The notes: generated by a model not told the origin, from the sequence alone. A stretch of DNA of 64,000 bases from Climacium dendroides (GCA_950106755.1 OX467087.1:14140047-14204046), one strand, 5' to 3'. Numbered from the stretch's first letter, positions 1-12,072 are shown. A program made the numbers and translations.

Positions 1-575
1 TGTAATTGGAATAATGGCGACCCTCGCAGGTCGCATTAGGGTTTGCAGGGAGGACTGCCGCTGCTGCTCCGCGCGGAGTTAGGGTTTCCTGCACGGGCTT
101 TCGGTGGCGCGGTCGTGACTGAGGCCTGCGCCGTGACGGCCATAGGGGCTCGTAGCGGGGTCGTAGGGGGCTCGTAGGGGGCCACCTCAGCTGTACGCGG
201 GGGCGGGCCTTCAATTCCACAGCAGAGTCACAACCGCCACGCTACGTTGCTTTGAACGCGCGGCCTTGCACAACCCTGAAATTTCAACGTTTGTGTAATC
301 CTTCAATTGCGTTCGTCTTTTGAGCCAGCCTTGCTAATGTGAGAGAGGTGAGGTAGGTGCTCCCCAATCGGCATCGGTTTTGTAGTTTGAAATTTTCATT
401 TTTGTGTCAATTTGGCAAGGGCGGCGTTCTTACATGCAGTTGCAAGGGGTGCAGCTCTCCACCGATATGGAGCCACAAGGGTTCCAATCTTCCGCCACAG
501 CTTCATCGGAGGCTAGAACACGCCTTGCACCAAGTCGATTGCGCGCAGGTTTTCAGATTGCCAGGATGCCTCCCC
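1..575. other. GC-rich stretch upstream of the TnpA-like gene, no exon assigned
   Basis: This is GC-rich DNA with repeated GGGGCTCGTAG-type runs around 140-180. It could be an internal part of the transposon, such as an intron or the 5' region of the TnpA-like gene. No reading frame here shows a recognisable domain. Confidence 0.3.
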
Positions 576-675
576 AATGTGTGACCTTTGTTGTGGACGC
601 TCATGTGCGCGTTTGTGTTTGAGGAGGGTACAGAACGGTGAGTTCTACGTGCAGTGGAGAGGGGCAGGTGCGGAC

Positions 676-3600
676 ATGCCTCGCGCTCAGGCCCCTACGC
701 GGAAGAGGAACGCGAGTCAGCGGCGTGAAGAGGACTCCAGCGAACATGAAGAAACGCCGCCGCCAAAGCCAATTCGCATGCGCGGGGAGCATGAGCGCCG
801 CTCCAAGGCCAGAGGAGACCCTTGGCCTGCTGCGTTGGCGGGGAAGGGACGAAACCGGGACAACAATCTTCCAGCGAAGAGGAAGAGGACCCCTCAAGTG
901 CAATTGGACTTGTCGGAGGAAGCAGGGCACGACGCAGAGGAAGAGGAGGAACTCGGAGAGCAGTCTTGGAGGTAAGTTTTGGAGCAGACATAATTTGAGT
1001 ATAGAACCACTGGTATTCAAGGTTTTGGGGGAGGCGCGCGTTGGTACGGACGTCAAGTGCAACGCACACCATGTTGCTTCTGACGTCGACTCTATCATGT
1101 TCAACGTCATAGACGTTTAATGTGACGTCCGCATAAATTGTGTGACGTTCATGTCTGCGTCACGAAGGACATGTTCTTTGAGTTGAACTCTGTACAAAGA
1201 AAGGTGATTGTTTGTTCCTTAGAGAGCAATGATATTGAATTCCGGAGTGATCAATGAAGACGTTCGGGAGTCATCCCTCTACAAGGGTGGCAGACCCTAA
1301 ACCACGGCGGCTTCCCAATTTCTATCAAGAGGAAGTTCCTGTCATGTTCAAAACAACGTCCAGGCGTGTTCACATTGACGTTAGGTTCAACGTCGTGAGC
1401 AACAGAGTCGCATGTACAAAAGTGTGAAGCCAAAAATAGCGTATGTGGATGTCTTTTGCGGGGGTCCAGTTGCGGGATTGATTTGTTTGTACTGACGTAG
1501 CCCCATTTTCTTCCCAAGCTGATAGTGCATTTGACCTTTTTACAGTAAGGGCTACAACACAGGATCTGATGAACCAGCTTCGGATGCTGATACTGAAGAG
1601 ATGATCGAGCAGCTGATCCCCGAACAGTCTCGCGAAAAAGGCGTAAGCACTGTAATGAAGAAACTTGTGGAAATCAACCGACAGGGGGAACCATTCGGAC
1701 CTATGAGGGTTCCTTTCTCCAACGACATTAAGAAATATGCGAGAGACCTTGACCCCAGGTTTGGATGGGAGGGTCAGCCCAAAAAAGACAGACGGCGCTT
1801 ATTTAGGCGCCTCTATACAGGTTTGTATTCAGTCCTTCTCTGTGAAATGAAGACGACTACAGACCTTGTAGTTCACTGTTGCATGTAGTTCAAAAGACTG
1901 TAAATGTTGTGGAAGGTAGCTCATTGGCCATGAGGCGGGGCAGTGGATGTCACCTGTAATGTCCACAGCGACGTCGAATACAATGTCACGCCTGACGTCA
2001 GTGCAGGATCCTCTACAGTGAGGGGTGCTCCCTATGGTCGTCCGCACCACAGGGACGTGCAGTGAGTTTCTGGAGACATAGTACTGTCCATGTAAATTCT
2101 CTTGTTATTCTTTGGCACAACAATGTCATACATAATGCAGAGGTAGCTATACTACGTTCTCTGACTTGCAGATTGGCGTATAGAGGGAGAGTCGGAGCTC
2201 GTGTCGGAGAAGTGGATGCAGCCATTCATCACAAAAGCGCTCAATCATGTTCGTTGGAAGCTCAATCGATTGATTGATGGCGGAAAACCCAAGCCGATGG
2301 GAATGGATGACAATGTGTGGGAGGCATTGAAGGAAGCTCGTGCGACCGATGCTTCCTAAGAGAAGTCAGCCCATATGTCTGCCATTTCTAAGGGCAAGGC
2401 ATCCAGCCCAGCCCAGCATAAGGCCGTCGAGAGAGAAGTCATCTCGAGGCTGGTAAGTATGTAGTAACAGACGTCCACCTACTTGCCCAAGTCGACACCA
2501 CTTTCATCACACATGTTGCGTTTGTTTTTCCAAAAAATGTCGGCTCTGGTGGTAGATGTGGAGGACTGGGCCTTCTTCTTCGCACGTGGAAGGACCTTTT
2601 TGGGGTGGCATTGAAGCATGTAATCATTGCATTTGAACTGTAACTGCATATTCTTCTTCCCCTTGTCGGGTGGCATTCAAGCATGTAATCGTTGCATGTG
2701 GACTCTAAGTGCATATTCTTGTTCCCCTTGTACGGTGCCATTGAAGCATGTAAGCTTTGCATGTGAACTCTAAGTGCATATTCTTCTTCCCCTTGTAGAC
2801 TTTGTTGCGGAACAGAGCACCGTTTGAAGCAGAGGTGGACGCAGAAATGGCCAAGGAGTTGCAACGTCTGGAAGAAGAGAAGCGCAGAGGTCGAAGTCCC
2901 CATGGCAAAGAGCTGCAAGAGATGCGCAATTGGCTGGATGAGCTTGAGCTCAGTGTAAGTCGCCTTACTGAGACCGTGAGCACGTCCCACAAAAGCATGG
3001 AAGAAATGCTACGTCAGATCCTCGCAAGTCAGTGTAAGCAAGTGCTGGGGGGACCCCGGAGCCATCCTCGCCAATGGAGGCAGGGAATGCACCATTTCTG
3101 ACGTCACCTAGGGCAGAGGCATCGAAAATGGCACAGAAAGACTATCCTGTGCCCGTGTTGCAGCCCACAGCTCCTATAGATGTCGTTGAGCCAGTCCCCA
3201 TAGCTGTCCAAAGCAATGTCGAAGACGATGTTCTTGTTGACGTTAACGCCGACAAGCGGGCTGTTGAAGACGATGTTGTTCACGACGTTGTAGCTAACAC
3301 TGAGGAGGAGCAGGTACAAGGCGCCGGTGAAGTTGCCATCCCTGAAACTGCTGAAGGTCAGCAAGGAGTGGAAGATGTGTACGCCATAGTGAAAGACTCC
3401 GGGGTGCAGGCAACATCTGAGAGGCGAGAAAACACGATGGAGACCTCCACGGAGCAACAGGTGATGCGACGTCTCTCTTTCCATTTTAAGTGCCAAGTGA
3501 TTGACGTGAAGCACTCCCTTTGTTAGGCTAGTGACGTTATTTCCATGAATTGCCTTGTATGAGGATGGTGTCATAGCGTAGTAGCGGATGCCTTGCAATG

Positions 3601-4266
3601 CTTCAATTTTTTTTTACAAGTGCGTGTCAAATTGGACATCCAAGTGAACGTCACTAGTGGCAGACGGTGATGCACTCTAGGGCTCAGTGTGACTCTTTTG
3701 AAAACCAGTACATCAAAATACTATGTAAGCAGAAGTCGAAGTTTCCTTTCAGTCCCCCATTCCATTGAATGCGCAGGAATGTTTTACAATAACTATGTGC
3801 ATCTTACAGGAAAGCAAGTGCCTCAATGGTGCTCAGGTAAGGCTAGGAAGTGTAGGTGATTAGAGGATGTCAGAAGTGAATAATAATTGTGTGATGGTGT
3901 TGCAGGAAGACATTGAAGTCCTTGGTGAGTCCTCAAGCCGGCCTCGGCGTGCTGTGAGGACCACGCAAGGTGCGAAGGGCATGAAGGCTACACCGAAGGC
4001 AGCAATTCCCAAAGCAGTGGGTCTTCCTAAACCTACCCAACCCACTAAAAAGGTTAGGAAGCTTGCATTCCATTCACCCATACTTTCATTTGTTTCTGTA
4101 TGCAACTTAAAAGAATAATGCAAGTGTAGCATTCCTTGACATCTGTTGTGGCTGTATAAGAGTCCCATCAATAAATATGCATGAGTAGGTACTGCTGGTT
4201 TTGACTTGGTGTGGTACGATGCAGGCTGCTGTTGTCAAGAAATCGGATGCACCTCGGAAGAAGTGA
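676..4266 (+). pseudogene. TnpA-like En/Spm transposon gene, 7 exons, disrupted
   Basis: Rebuilt as 676-971, 1546-1820, 2172-2452, 2799-3460, 3810-3836, 3906-4052 and 4225-4266. All junctions are GT/AG and the phases agree (2, 1, 0, 0, 0, 0). The start is the ATG in GACATGCC; an in-frame ATG at 577 is an alternative. The product would have a basic/acidic N-terminus, a central region (DWRIEGESELVSEKW, then VWEALKEARATD) loosely resembling plant Ptta/En/Spm transposase-associated proteins, an Arg/Glu-rich coiled coil in exon 4, an acidic Pro-rich stretch and a Lys-rich tail ending DAPRKK. Exon 5 is a 27-base micro-exon. Two lesions are seen: an in-frame TAA at 2357-2359, after which the frame stays open to the splice donor, and a frame change in exon 4 best explained by one missing G in the run at 3048-3053. 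DNA binding to the subterminal repeats is inferred from position. Assignment to TnpA is moderate; the exon chain is strong. Confidence 0.6.
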
Positions 4267-4759
4267 GTCTCTATTTGCCACAGCGTGTCCAACTTCACAT
4301 CGCATATGATGGTCAAGCATGTTATTCAGAACATTGAGTAGAACGCACCATGTTTTCATCGAGAGTGCTGTAGTTAATGTTGTTGTGGATTTCTTCGTAG
4401 TACTAGACTATGGCATTTTTGTGCAGAAGTTGGCAAGTGGCCTTATAATCCTAATGCCATTGAAAACACAGGCTTCTATGCTTGGACATCTCTTACAAAG
4501 ACACATAATTCATCTTCTAATGGCATATCTCAATCTTCCATTCACTCATGTGTATGGGTTGTAGAGTACATCGTCTTTGATGTTGAGGTTTATGATTCAC
4601 GTTGTTCATTTCGTTCGAGAAAACATCCTTCCTCTCGCATTGTATGTCTTCTGTAATGCTCAAGAAAACACTGCAGATGTCACTGTGCGTGTCAAACGGA
4701 ACACTGAGCGCAAAGCAATGCATACCCCAGTACACGGGTTGCTCTACTTAATGTCACAA

Positions 4760-5290
4760 TAGACGTGTATGTGGACGATGTCTGCGATTTCAGCAAAGAA
4801 TAAAATCCACAATATTATCCACCCAGCTCGTTTCCTAAAGCACATTCTCGTTGACTCTGATGTCATTTAAAACATCCTCCTGTCAAATGTGACGTCCCAG
4901 AGAACATCACACAGAACACCGGCATGTACCGCAGAAGAGTGCCACGTCAACTGCCACGTAGGCTGCGTGCACCGGAAATTATTTTCCACGTCGGATATTC
5001 AGGGGTCCACGTCATTGGACACGTCACAACGTTGGTGGATGAAAAAGTTGTCCAACGTGTCCCTGCCCATCGTTAAAAATCCTACGTGGATGCCAAAACC
5101 CCTCCACATGGCACTCTCAGAAACTCTTCGGTGACCCTGTTGTTTTCGATGTCACAAAAAATTTAAGCACGTTTCAGCACATAACATGGCACGTTTTTGG
5201 CCCGTTTTTTTAAACGGATTTTTTTAGACGTCACTACAGGCATCGTCCTTGTTAAATTAGACATCACGGCACGTTTTTTCCCTTGTTAAA
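4760..5290. repeat. Subterminal ACGT-motif array of the CACTA element
   Basis: By eye there are about fourteen ACGT cores in roughly 500 bp, in contexts such as GACGTCCC, CCACGTCAAC, CCACGTCATT, ACACGTCACA, CAACGTGTCC and AGACGTCACT, on both strands. ACGT motifs are also frequent in the introns of the neighbouring gene (for example 1047-1140 and 1350-1500) but rare in the AT-rich DNA beyond 11 kb. Such arrays are binding sites for TnpA-class proteins in known En/Spm elements; here that role is inferred. Confidence 0.6.
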
Positions 5291-5301
5291 AAAAACACTG
5301 A

Positions 5302-5313
5302 TTTCTTATAGTG
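5302..5313 (-). repeat. CACTA terminal inverted repeat (right end)
   Basis: TTTCTTATAGTG reads CACTATAAGAAA on the minus strand, the canonical CACTA start. The next three bases are AGC, the expected right copy of a 3-bp target duplication. The partner lies outside the window. Confidence 0.7.
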
Positions 5314-5944
5314 AGCAGAGGTCCCTACGAGTCCGGAACCAAGGAGGTTCCGTGCAGAGATAAGCAACCACCAGAGGAAAGACCTCCTGCTATTCCGGAA
5401 GGTTTACCAACCTCCGCATCAGTACGCTATCTTTCCCTTGGCATTCTACTCCCTTGAGTCTAGAAGTTTGGATTCGTCGTTGTAGTAAGAGGGGTGTGAG
5501 AATTTCTTTGTGTGACCTGTCTCCGGATCGGCCAATCCAAAAGTTGTGAAAGAATACTTCTCCCTCCTCATAATACAACTATGTTGTCTAGATGCGTTGT
5601 TAATTAGATTTAGAGTGTAGAGAGGTTAGTTAAACAAGTGGTGAGTCTCCACCCCTTTCTAGATCAAGGGCGTACCCTCTAAGGATAAAACAAAGGCAAC
5701 AAAAACCATTAGAGTAGAAGAGACGAAACCAGGTTCCGGATGTGTTCCGGGTCCGGATCGGAATCCAGAAGGTACTAACTTTCCGAAACGAGGTGAGGAC
5801 CTAGCAAGAGTGCAATGAGGGTTTTAAAGAGAGGTTGTTACGATCCAGAAACCTCTAACTCAAACGATATCATACTAGAGTTCACTGAAACGATAATTCA
5901 TATCATCTTACAACAATTTGTCATTGTCAAGATACTTACGGCTA
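5314..5944. other. Intergenic, no gene recognised
   Basis: This unique-looking stretch lies between the transposon end and the satellite. It has several TCCGGAACC / GGTTCCGG-like segments (5332-5355 and 5730-5765) in both orientations. No coding region is supported. Confidence 0.4.
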
Positions 5945-7875
5945 ACTGCGCGTACGACAACTTGGAGCAACCGCGGGTTTGGGCGAGTGTAGCTTAAAGG
6001 CGACCGCAGGTCGAGAAGGCGCGAACCATCCTTCTGAGGCCAAATTCGGTTCTTTTGTGGGCGACCGCGGGTATGAAGCGAGTGTAGATTTGGGGCGACC
6101 GCGGGTCCAAAAGGGCGAACCAAAGTTTTGGGTGCCAAATTCTTCGACACTTGGGGAACCCGCAGGTCTGGGTGAGTGTAGCTTGAAGGCGACTACGGGT
6201 CGAGAAGGCGTAAACCATCCTTCTGAGGCCAAATTTGGTCCCTTTGGGGGCGACCACGGGTATGGGGCGAGTATAGGCTTGGGGTGACAGGGGGTCCAAA
6301 AGGGCAACCTAAAGTTTTGGGTGCCAAATTATTGGACACTTGCAGCAACTGCGGGTCTGGGTGAGTATAGCTTGAGGGTGACCGCGGGTCGAGAAGGTGC
6401 GAACCATCATTTTGAGGCCAAATTTGGTCCCTTTGGGGGCAACCGCGGGTCCAAAAGGACGAACCAAAGTTTTGGGTGCCAAATTCTTCGACACTTGGGG
6501 AACTCGCAGGTCTGGATGAGTGTAGCTTGAAGGCGACCGCGGGTCGAGAAGGTATGAACCATCCTTCTAAGGCCAAATTTGGTCCCTTTGGGGGTGACCG
6601 CGGGTATGGGGCGAGTATAGGCTTGGGGCGACAGAGGGTCCAAAAGGACAACCCAAAGTTTTGGGTGCCAAATTCTTGGACACTTGGGACGACTGTGGGT
6701 CTGGACGAGTGTAGCTTGAGGGCGACCGCAGGTCGAGAAGGCGTGAACCATCCTTCTAAGGACAAATCCAGTCCCTTTGGGGGCGACCGCGGGTATGGGG
6801 CGAGTGTAGATTTGGGGCGCCCGCGGATCCAAAAGGGCGAACCAAAGTTTTGGGTGCCAAATTCTTAGACACTTGCGGCGACCGCAGGTCTGGGTGAGTG
6901 TAGCTTGAAAGCGATTGCGGGTCGAGAATGCATGAACCATCCTTCTAAGGCCAAATTCGGTCCTTTTGGGGGCGTCCGCGGCTAGGTTTGGGACGACTGC
7001 GGGTCCAAAAGGGGAAACCAAAGTTTTGGGTGCCAAATTCTTGGACACTTGGGGAACCCGCAGGTCTGGATGAGTGTAGCTTGAGGGCGACCGCGGATCG
7101 AGAAGGGCGAACCATCTTTCTTAGGCCAAATTCGGTCCTTTTGGAGGCGACCGCGGGTGTGGGGCGAGTGTAGGGTTGGGGCGACCGCGGGTCCAAAAGG
7201 GCGACCTAAAGTTTTGGGTGCCAAATTCTCGGACACTTGGGGTGATTGCAGGTCTGGGCGAGTGTAGCTTGAGGGCGACCACGGGTCTGGGTGAGCGTTG
7301 CGTAAGGGCGACCGCGGGTTGAAAAGGGCGAACCATCCTTCTGAGGCTAAGTTTGGTCCCTTTAGGGGCGATTGCAGGTATGGGGCGAGTGTAGATTTGG
7401 GGTGACCGCGGGTCTAATAGGGCAAACCAAAGTTTTGGGTGTCAAAATCTTGGACACTTGGGGCAACCGCGGGTCTGGGCGAGTGTAGTTTGACGGTGAC
7501 CGTAGGTCGAGAAGGTGCGAACCATCCTTCTGAGGCCAAATTCAGTCCTTTTGGGGGCGAGTGTAGGTTTGGGGCGACCGAGGGTCCAAAAAGGCGAACC
7601 AAAATTTTGGGTGCCAAATTCTTGGACACTTGGGGCGACCATGGGTCTTGGCACTCCGTAGGTCAAAAGGGATGCATGTGGGTCCTAGAAGGGTGACCGC
7701 GTGTTAGGGGGGTGACCGCGGGTTTGGAACCGCATACGGATTTAAGTGGAGGCGCATGCGGGTCACAGGGGCACATGCGGGTCCAACTAGGGCGACTGCA
7801 GGTCGAGAAAGGGCAACTACGGGTCGAAATGGGGCGACCGCGTATTCTGGAGGGGCGACCGCGGGTCCTCCAGGG
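5945..7875 (+). repeat. GC-rich satellite, ~185 bp period built on GGGCGACCGCGGGT
   Basis: The phrase ACCATCCTTCTGAGGCCAAA recurs, with variants, near 6027, 6211, 6401, 6556, 6741, 6938, 7112, 7326 and 7518, so the period is about 155-215 bp and mostly near 185. Each monomer has several copies of a 14-bp core GGGCGACCGCGGGT separated by phrases such as AAAGTTTTGGGTGCC and CTTGGGGCGACC. From about 7690 the monomer breaks down to short units around the core. Both strands are open over long stretches because the repeat lacks stops in several frames; these are not treated as genes. Confidence 0.9.
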
Positions 7876-7879
7876 ACCC

Positions 7880-8035
7880 TTCTTGCACCTGTGCTCGCCC
7901 CGGACCCGAGGTCGCCTACTTGCGGTCCGCCTGAGCCGTGGTCGCCCATTACCTGCAGTCACCCCTGACTCGCGGTCGCCCACAGCCGCAAAATCCCAAA
8001 ACCTGCAGTCGCCCCTCCAAGTCATACCCGCATAC
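7880..8035 (-). repeat. Satellite core motif in inverted orientation
   Basis: Here the same core appears as its reverse complement (CGCGGTCGCCC, CCGTGGTCGCCC, CTGCAGTCGCCCC) at least five times, directly after the forward-oriented tract. The orientation switch lies between about 7870 and 7895, around CGGGTCCTCCAGGGACCC, which is itself nearly palindromic. Confidence 0.75.
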
Positions 8036-8206
8036 GCCCTAAAAATATGCAACGCGGACGCCAGGTGGCTGCCAAATAGGCTATGGTATATAAAACTAAT
8101 TTTCTAAAAGTCAAAGGGTAAAATTGACTTTACTAGACGGACGGGGGGTCTACAGGACGTCGAACAAATTTTGTCTGTCAAGTTGTCCGTCTGTTAGGGA
8201 AGACAA
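8036..8206. other. Short intergenic spacer
   Basis: This spacer lies between the satellite and repeat copy A. It holds a GACGGACGG / CCGTCTGT imperfect inverted pair around 8137 and 8187. No gene is seen. Confidence 0.3.
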
Positions 8207-8739
8207 CTCTGATTGTTACCAAAGGATATAGAATAATTTCTATCTATATCAATTATTGTTGTTGCATCTATATTTGTGTTTATGCATGCTTGTATATGAA
8301 GATGTATATTTACCTCTATGTATCTGCATCCTAATATGTACACATATTTGTACCTACATTTGTACCTATATTTGTAATTTACAACACATACTTGATTAGA
8401 TGGACCCTTTATTTTCACTTTAATTCTCTCTCAATTAGTCTCCTCAATTAGTATTTTTGAGGGGATAAATTTGTGGTTTCCTTCATTAATTTTATTCAAA
8501 CAAATTCCATTCAGGCTTTATACATAGTTTTAATGGTGATATTCTTAAGGTAATTGAACAAGTCAAACAACAATATGAAAATTATATTTTTTTCATGACA
8601 AACATTTTGGGATCCATATTTCCACAAAGTAGACTTACCCAATTCTTAACCTTGCTAGTAAACCACTCCAATTGCACCATGGTTTATATCGTTTGATCAA
8701 AGCGAGATTAAGACAACAAATGATTTATTAAGCACTAAA

Positions 8740-10560
8740 AATATGTGACAATCATGATACTTTTAAATTGTGTGACAACTAGGGCACTATTAAACTGTGT
8801 GACAATCAAGGTACGTTTACAAACACAACCAGGGCGCTTTTAGACTGTGTGACAATCAATGTACGTTTACAATTAAGGTACGTTTAAACATTGTGACAAC
8901 TAGGGCTCTTTTAGACTGTGTGACAAGCAAGGTACGTTTACAATCAAGGTACATTTACACTGTGTGACAACCAGGGCACTTTTAGACTGTGTGACAATCA
9001 ATGTACGTTTACAATCAAAATACGTTTAAACATTGTAACAACTAGGGCTCTTCTAGACTGTGTGACAATCAATGTACGTTTACAATCAAGGTACGTTTAG
9101 ACTGTGTGACAATCAATGTACATTTACAATCAAAGTACGTTTAAACATTGTGACAACTAGGGCTCTTTTAGACTATGTGACAATCAAGGTACGTTTACAA
9201 TCAAGGTACGTTTACAATCAAGGTATGTTTAAACATTGTAACAACTAGGGCTCTTTTAGACTGTGTGACAATCAAGGTACGTTTACAATCAAGGTACGTT
9301 TAGACTGTGTGACAACCAGGGCGCTTTTAGACTGTATGACAATCAAGGTTCGTTTACAATCAAGGTACGTTTAAACATTGTGACAACTAGGGCTCTTTAA
9401 GACTATATGACAATCAAGGTACGTTTACACTATGTGACAACCAGGGCACTTTTAGAGTGTATGACAATCAAGGTATGTTTACAATCAAGGTACGTTTAAA
9501 CATTGTGACAACTAGGGCTCTTTAAGACTGTATGACAATCAAGGTACGTTTACAATCAAGGTATGTTTACACTATGTGACAACCAGGGCACTTTTAGAGT
9601 GTATGACAATCAAGGTTCGTTTAAACATTGTGACAACTAGGGCTCTTTTAGACTGTGTGACAGTCAAGGTACGTTTAAACATTGTGACAACTAGGGCTCT
9701 TTAAGACTGTATGACAATCAAGGTACGTTTACAATCAAGGTACGTTTACACTATGTGACAACCAGGGCACTTTTAGAGTGTATAACAATCAAGGTTCGTT
9801 TAAACATTGTGACAACTAGGGCTCTTTTAGACTGTGTGACAATCAAGGTACGTTTACAATCAAGGTACGTTTAGACTGTGTGACAACCAGGGCACTTTTA
9901 GACTGTGTGACAATCAAGGTACGTTTACAATCAAGGTACGTTTAAACATTGTGACAACTAGGGCTCTTTTAGACTGTGTGACAATCAAGGCACGTTTAGA
10001 CTGTGTGACAACTAGGGCGCTTTTAGACTGTGTGACAATCAAGGTACGTTTACAATCAAGGTACGTTTAAACATTGTGACAACTAGGGCTCTTTTAGACT
10101 GTGTGACAATCAAGGTACGTTTACAATCAAGGTACATTTAAATATTGTGACAACTAAGGCTCTTTTAGACAATGTGACAATCAATGTACGTTTACAATCA
10201 AGGTACGTTTAAACATTGTGACAACTAGGGCTCTTTTAGACTGTGTGACAATCAAGGTACGTTTAAACATTGTGACAACTAGGGCTCTTTTAGACTGTGT
10301 GACAATCAAGGTACGTTTACAATCAAGGTACATTTAGACTGTGTGACAATCAAGGTACATTTACAATCAAGGTACGTTTAAACATTGTGACAACCAGGGC
10401 GCTTTTAGACTGTGTGACAATCAAGGTACGTTTAAACTGTGTGACAATCAAGGTATGTTTACAATCAAGGTACGTTTAGATTAATTGACAACCAGGGCAC
10501 TTTTAGACTGTGTGACAATCAAGATACGTTTAAACTGTGTGACAGTCATGGTATTTTTAA
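8740..10560 (+). repeat. Minisatellite array, ~25-27 bp unit, within copy A
   Basis: Dozens of units of the type GTGTGACAATCAAGGTACGT are interleaved with variants such as TTGTGACAACTAGGGCTCTT, giving higher-order blocks. For example, the pair AAACATTGTGACAACTAGGG then CTTTTAGACTGTGTGACAAT recurs throughout. The array is about 1.8 kb. Confidence 0.95.
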
Positions 10561-11199
10561 ACTATTCGTCTCCCATAATTGGCATTTGGAGTGGGAGTAA
10601 ACAATTTGTTTAATATCAAATAATGTAGAGAATTTGATTGAATTAATTGCATTTATTAGAGAAGTACTTCAAGGGAGACCATTTTAGAATACACTTTGGA
10701 TACTTTAAAGGTTCCCTCAAAGGTTTCAAAGTGTAATGTGGGTAGATTGTACGCAATATTTATGATATTACTAAAGTTGTCTATTATGGATTTCATATCA
10801 GTTTGAAAAATTGGTAACACATAACAATTATTCGCAAGTAAGACTTCATAATTGGCATTTACTTGTAAAAACTTTTGGTAATTTTCATTTGTATTGCTAA
10901 GAAATAAATGTGCTTAATTTTTAAAATCAAGTTAATATTATATTCTAAGCTAAAACTCCTAGAAGCTCTTAGTATACCAAGAAAAGGCATTACAACAATA
11001 AATTCCTCAAATGGAAAACAAGTTGTGTTTAAGTATTAATATAAACAATTATGTGCATAATTTGGGTCCTCTCAATATTCAAAATGGCCTACAACTTCAT
11101 GGTGTGCTAATTCAACTCACTTGCATGTGTGATTTTGTAAAAAAAGGATAATGATCTATTTGGAAGTTGCCCATTTAGTATAATAAGATTGTTCTAAGG

Positions 11200-11870
11200 G
11201 AGACAGTCAATTTAGAAATTTCTATGCTAGTAGATTCATTTTTTAACTAGGTAACAGAACTTAAAAATATACAATCTCTCATTTGAGAACACTCAAGTAA
11301 ACACAATGATGAAACAATTGAAATTCACTCACAAACTAAACCAATTGGGAATTATTTATAAGAAAATGTTAAGGCTAAACATTCCCAACTTGAACTAATG
11401 TAAGTCAATGGCATATATCTCTCATGAATTAGTTGCAAATCATTCTTTGAAACACCCAAGTCCTTATTGGCACTAGACAACATTTTTTAATTTAAAACTA
11501 CTCATTTTCCTACTCAAAATTCACTCATATAGCACAAACATTAACGACACAATTTTTCACTTGCCTCCATTCAGCAAAAACGTTAAATTAATTCAAAATA
11601 ATACTCCACATTCTAAGTTTGTTCAAAGGGAGACAATCAAGTAGGAAACTTCTATGCTAATAGATTTATTCTTTAATTAGGTAACAGAACTTAAAAATAT
11701 ACAATCTCTCATTTGAAAATACTCAAGTAAACACAATGATGTAATAATTGATATTCACTCAAAAGCTAAACCAATTGGAAATATTTATAAGAAAACGTTA
11801 AGGCTAAACATTCCCAACTTGAACTAATGTAAGTCAATGGTATATATCTCTCATGAATTCACTCATATAG
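11200..11870 (+). repeat. Internal tandem duplication (~412 bp offset) in copy A
   Basis: Two units start GTTCTAAGGGAGACAGTCAA and GTTCAAAGGGAGACAATCAA. Both run through TATACAATCTCTCATTTGA to TATATCTCTCATGAATT. The second lacks about 85 bp after that point and matches copy B, including the deletion junction. Confidence 0.85.
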
Positions 11871-12072
11871 CACATACATTAACGACACAAATTTTCACTT
11901 GCCTCCATTTCGCAAAAACATTAAATTAATTCAAAATAATACTCCACATTCTAATTTGGAAATCATCATTAACAATACAACAACACTATACACACAATTG
12001 CAATTACTTATTTTCATAAACTATTTATTTAGATTTATAACTCGTTCGTTCATTGCTTCAATCAATTTCACA

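Larger units (their letters stand above)
1..5313 (+). mobile_element. CACTA (En/Spm-type) DNA transposon, 3' portion; left end outside window
   Basis: The right boundary is TTTCTTATAGTG at 5302-5313, whose reverse complement CACTATAAGAAA is a typical CACTA terminus. Just inside it, about 4.76-5.28 kb, ACGT-core motifs (CCACGTC, TGACGTC, GCACGTTT) recur every few tens of bases, as expected of subterminal transposase-binding repeats in this superfamily. Upstream lies a multi-exon gene reading toward this end, the position of TnpA-type genes in En/Spm elements. The left terminus and the 3-bp target duplication partner are not in the window, so completeness cannot be judged. The gene inside carries lesions, so this copy is probably not autonomous. 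Local GC is higher than in the AT-rich DNA that starts near 8.1 kb. Confidence 0.72.

Noticed and set aside
5908..7949. Many overlapping open frames on both strands in the satellite
   Set aside because: They are repetitive translations of the GC-rich tandem repeat (Pro/Arg-rich, present in several frames at once), with no start context or splice structure.
8740..10560. CRISPR-like array
   Set aside because: Repeats are directly abutting variants without unique spacers, in eukaryotic DNA; it is a minisatellite.
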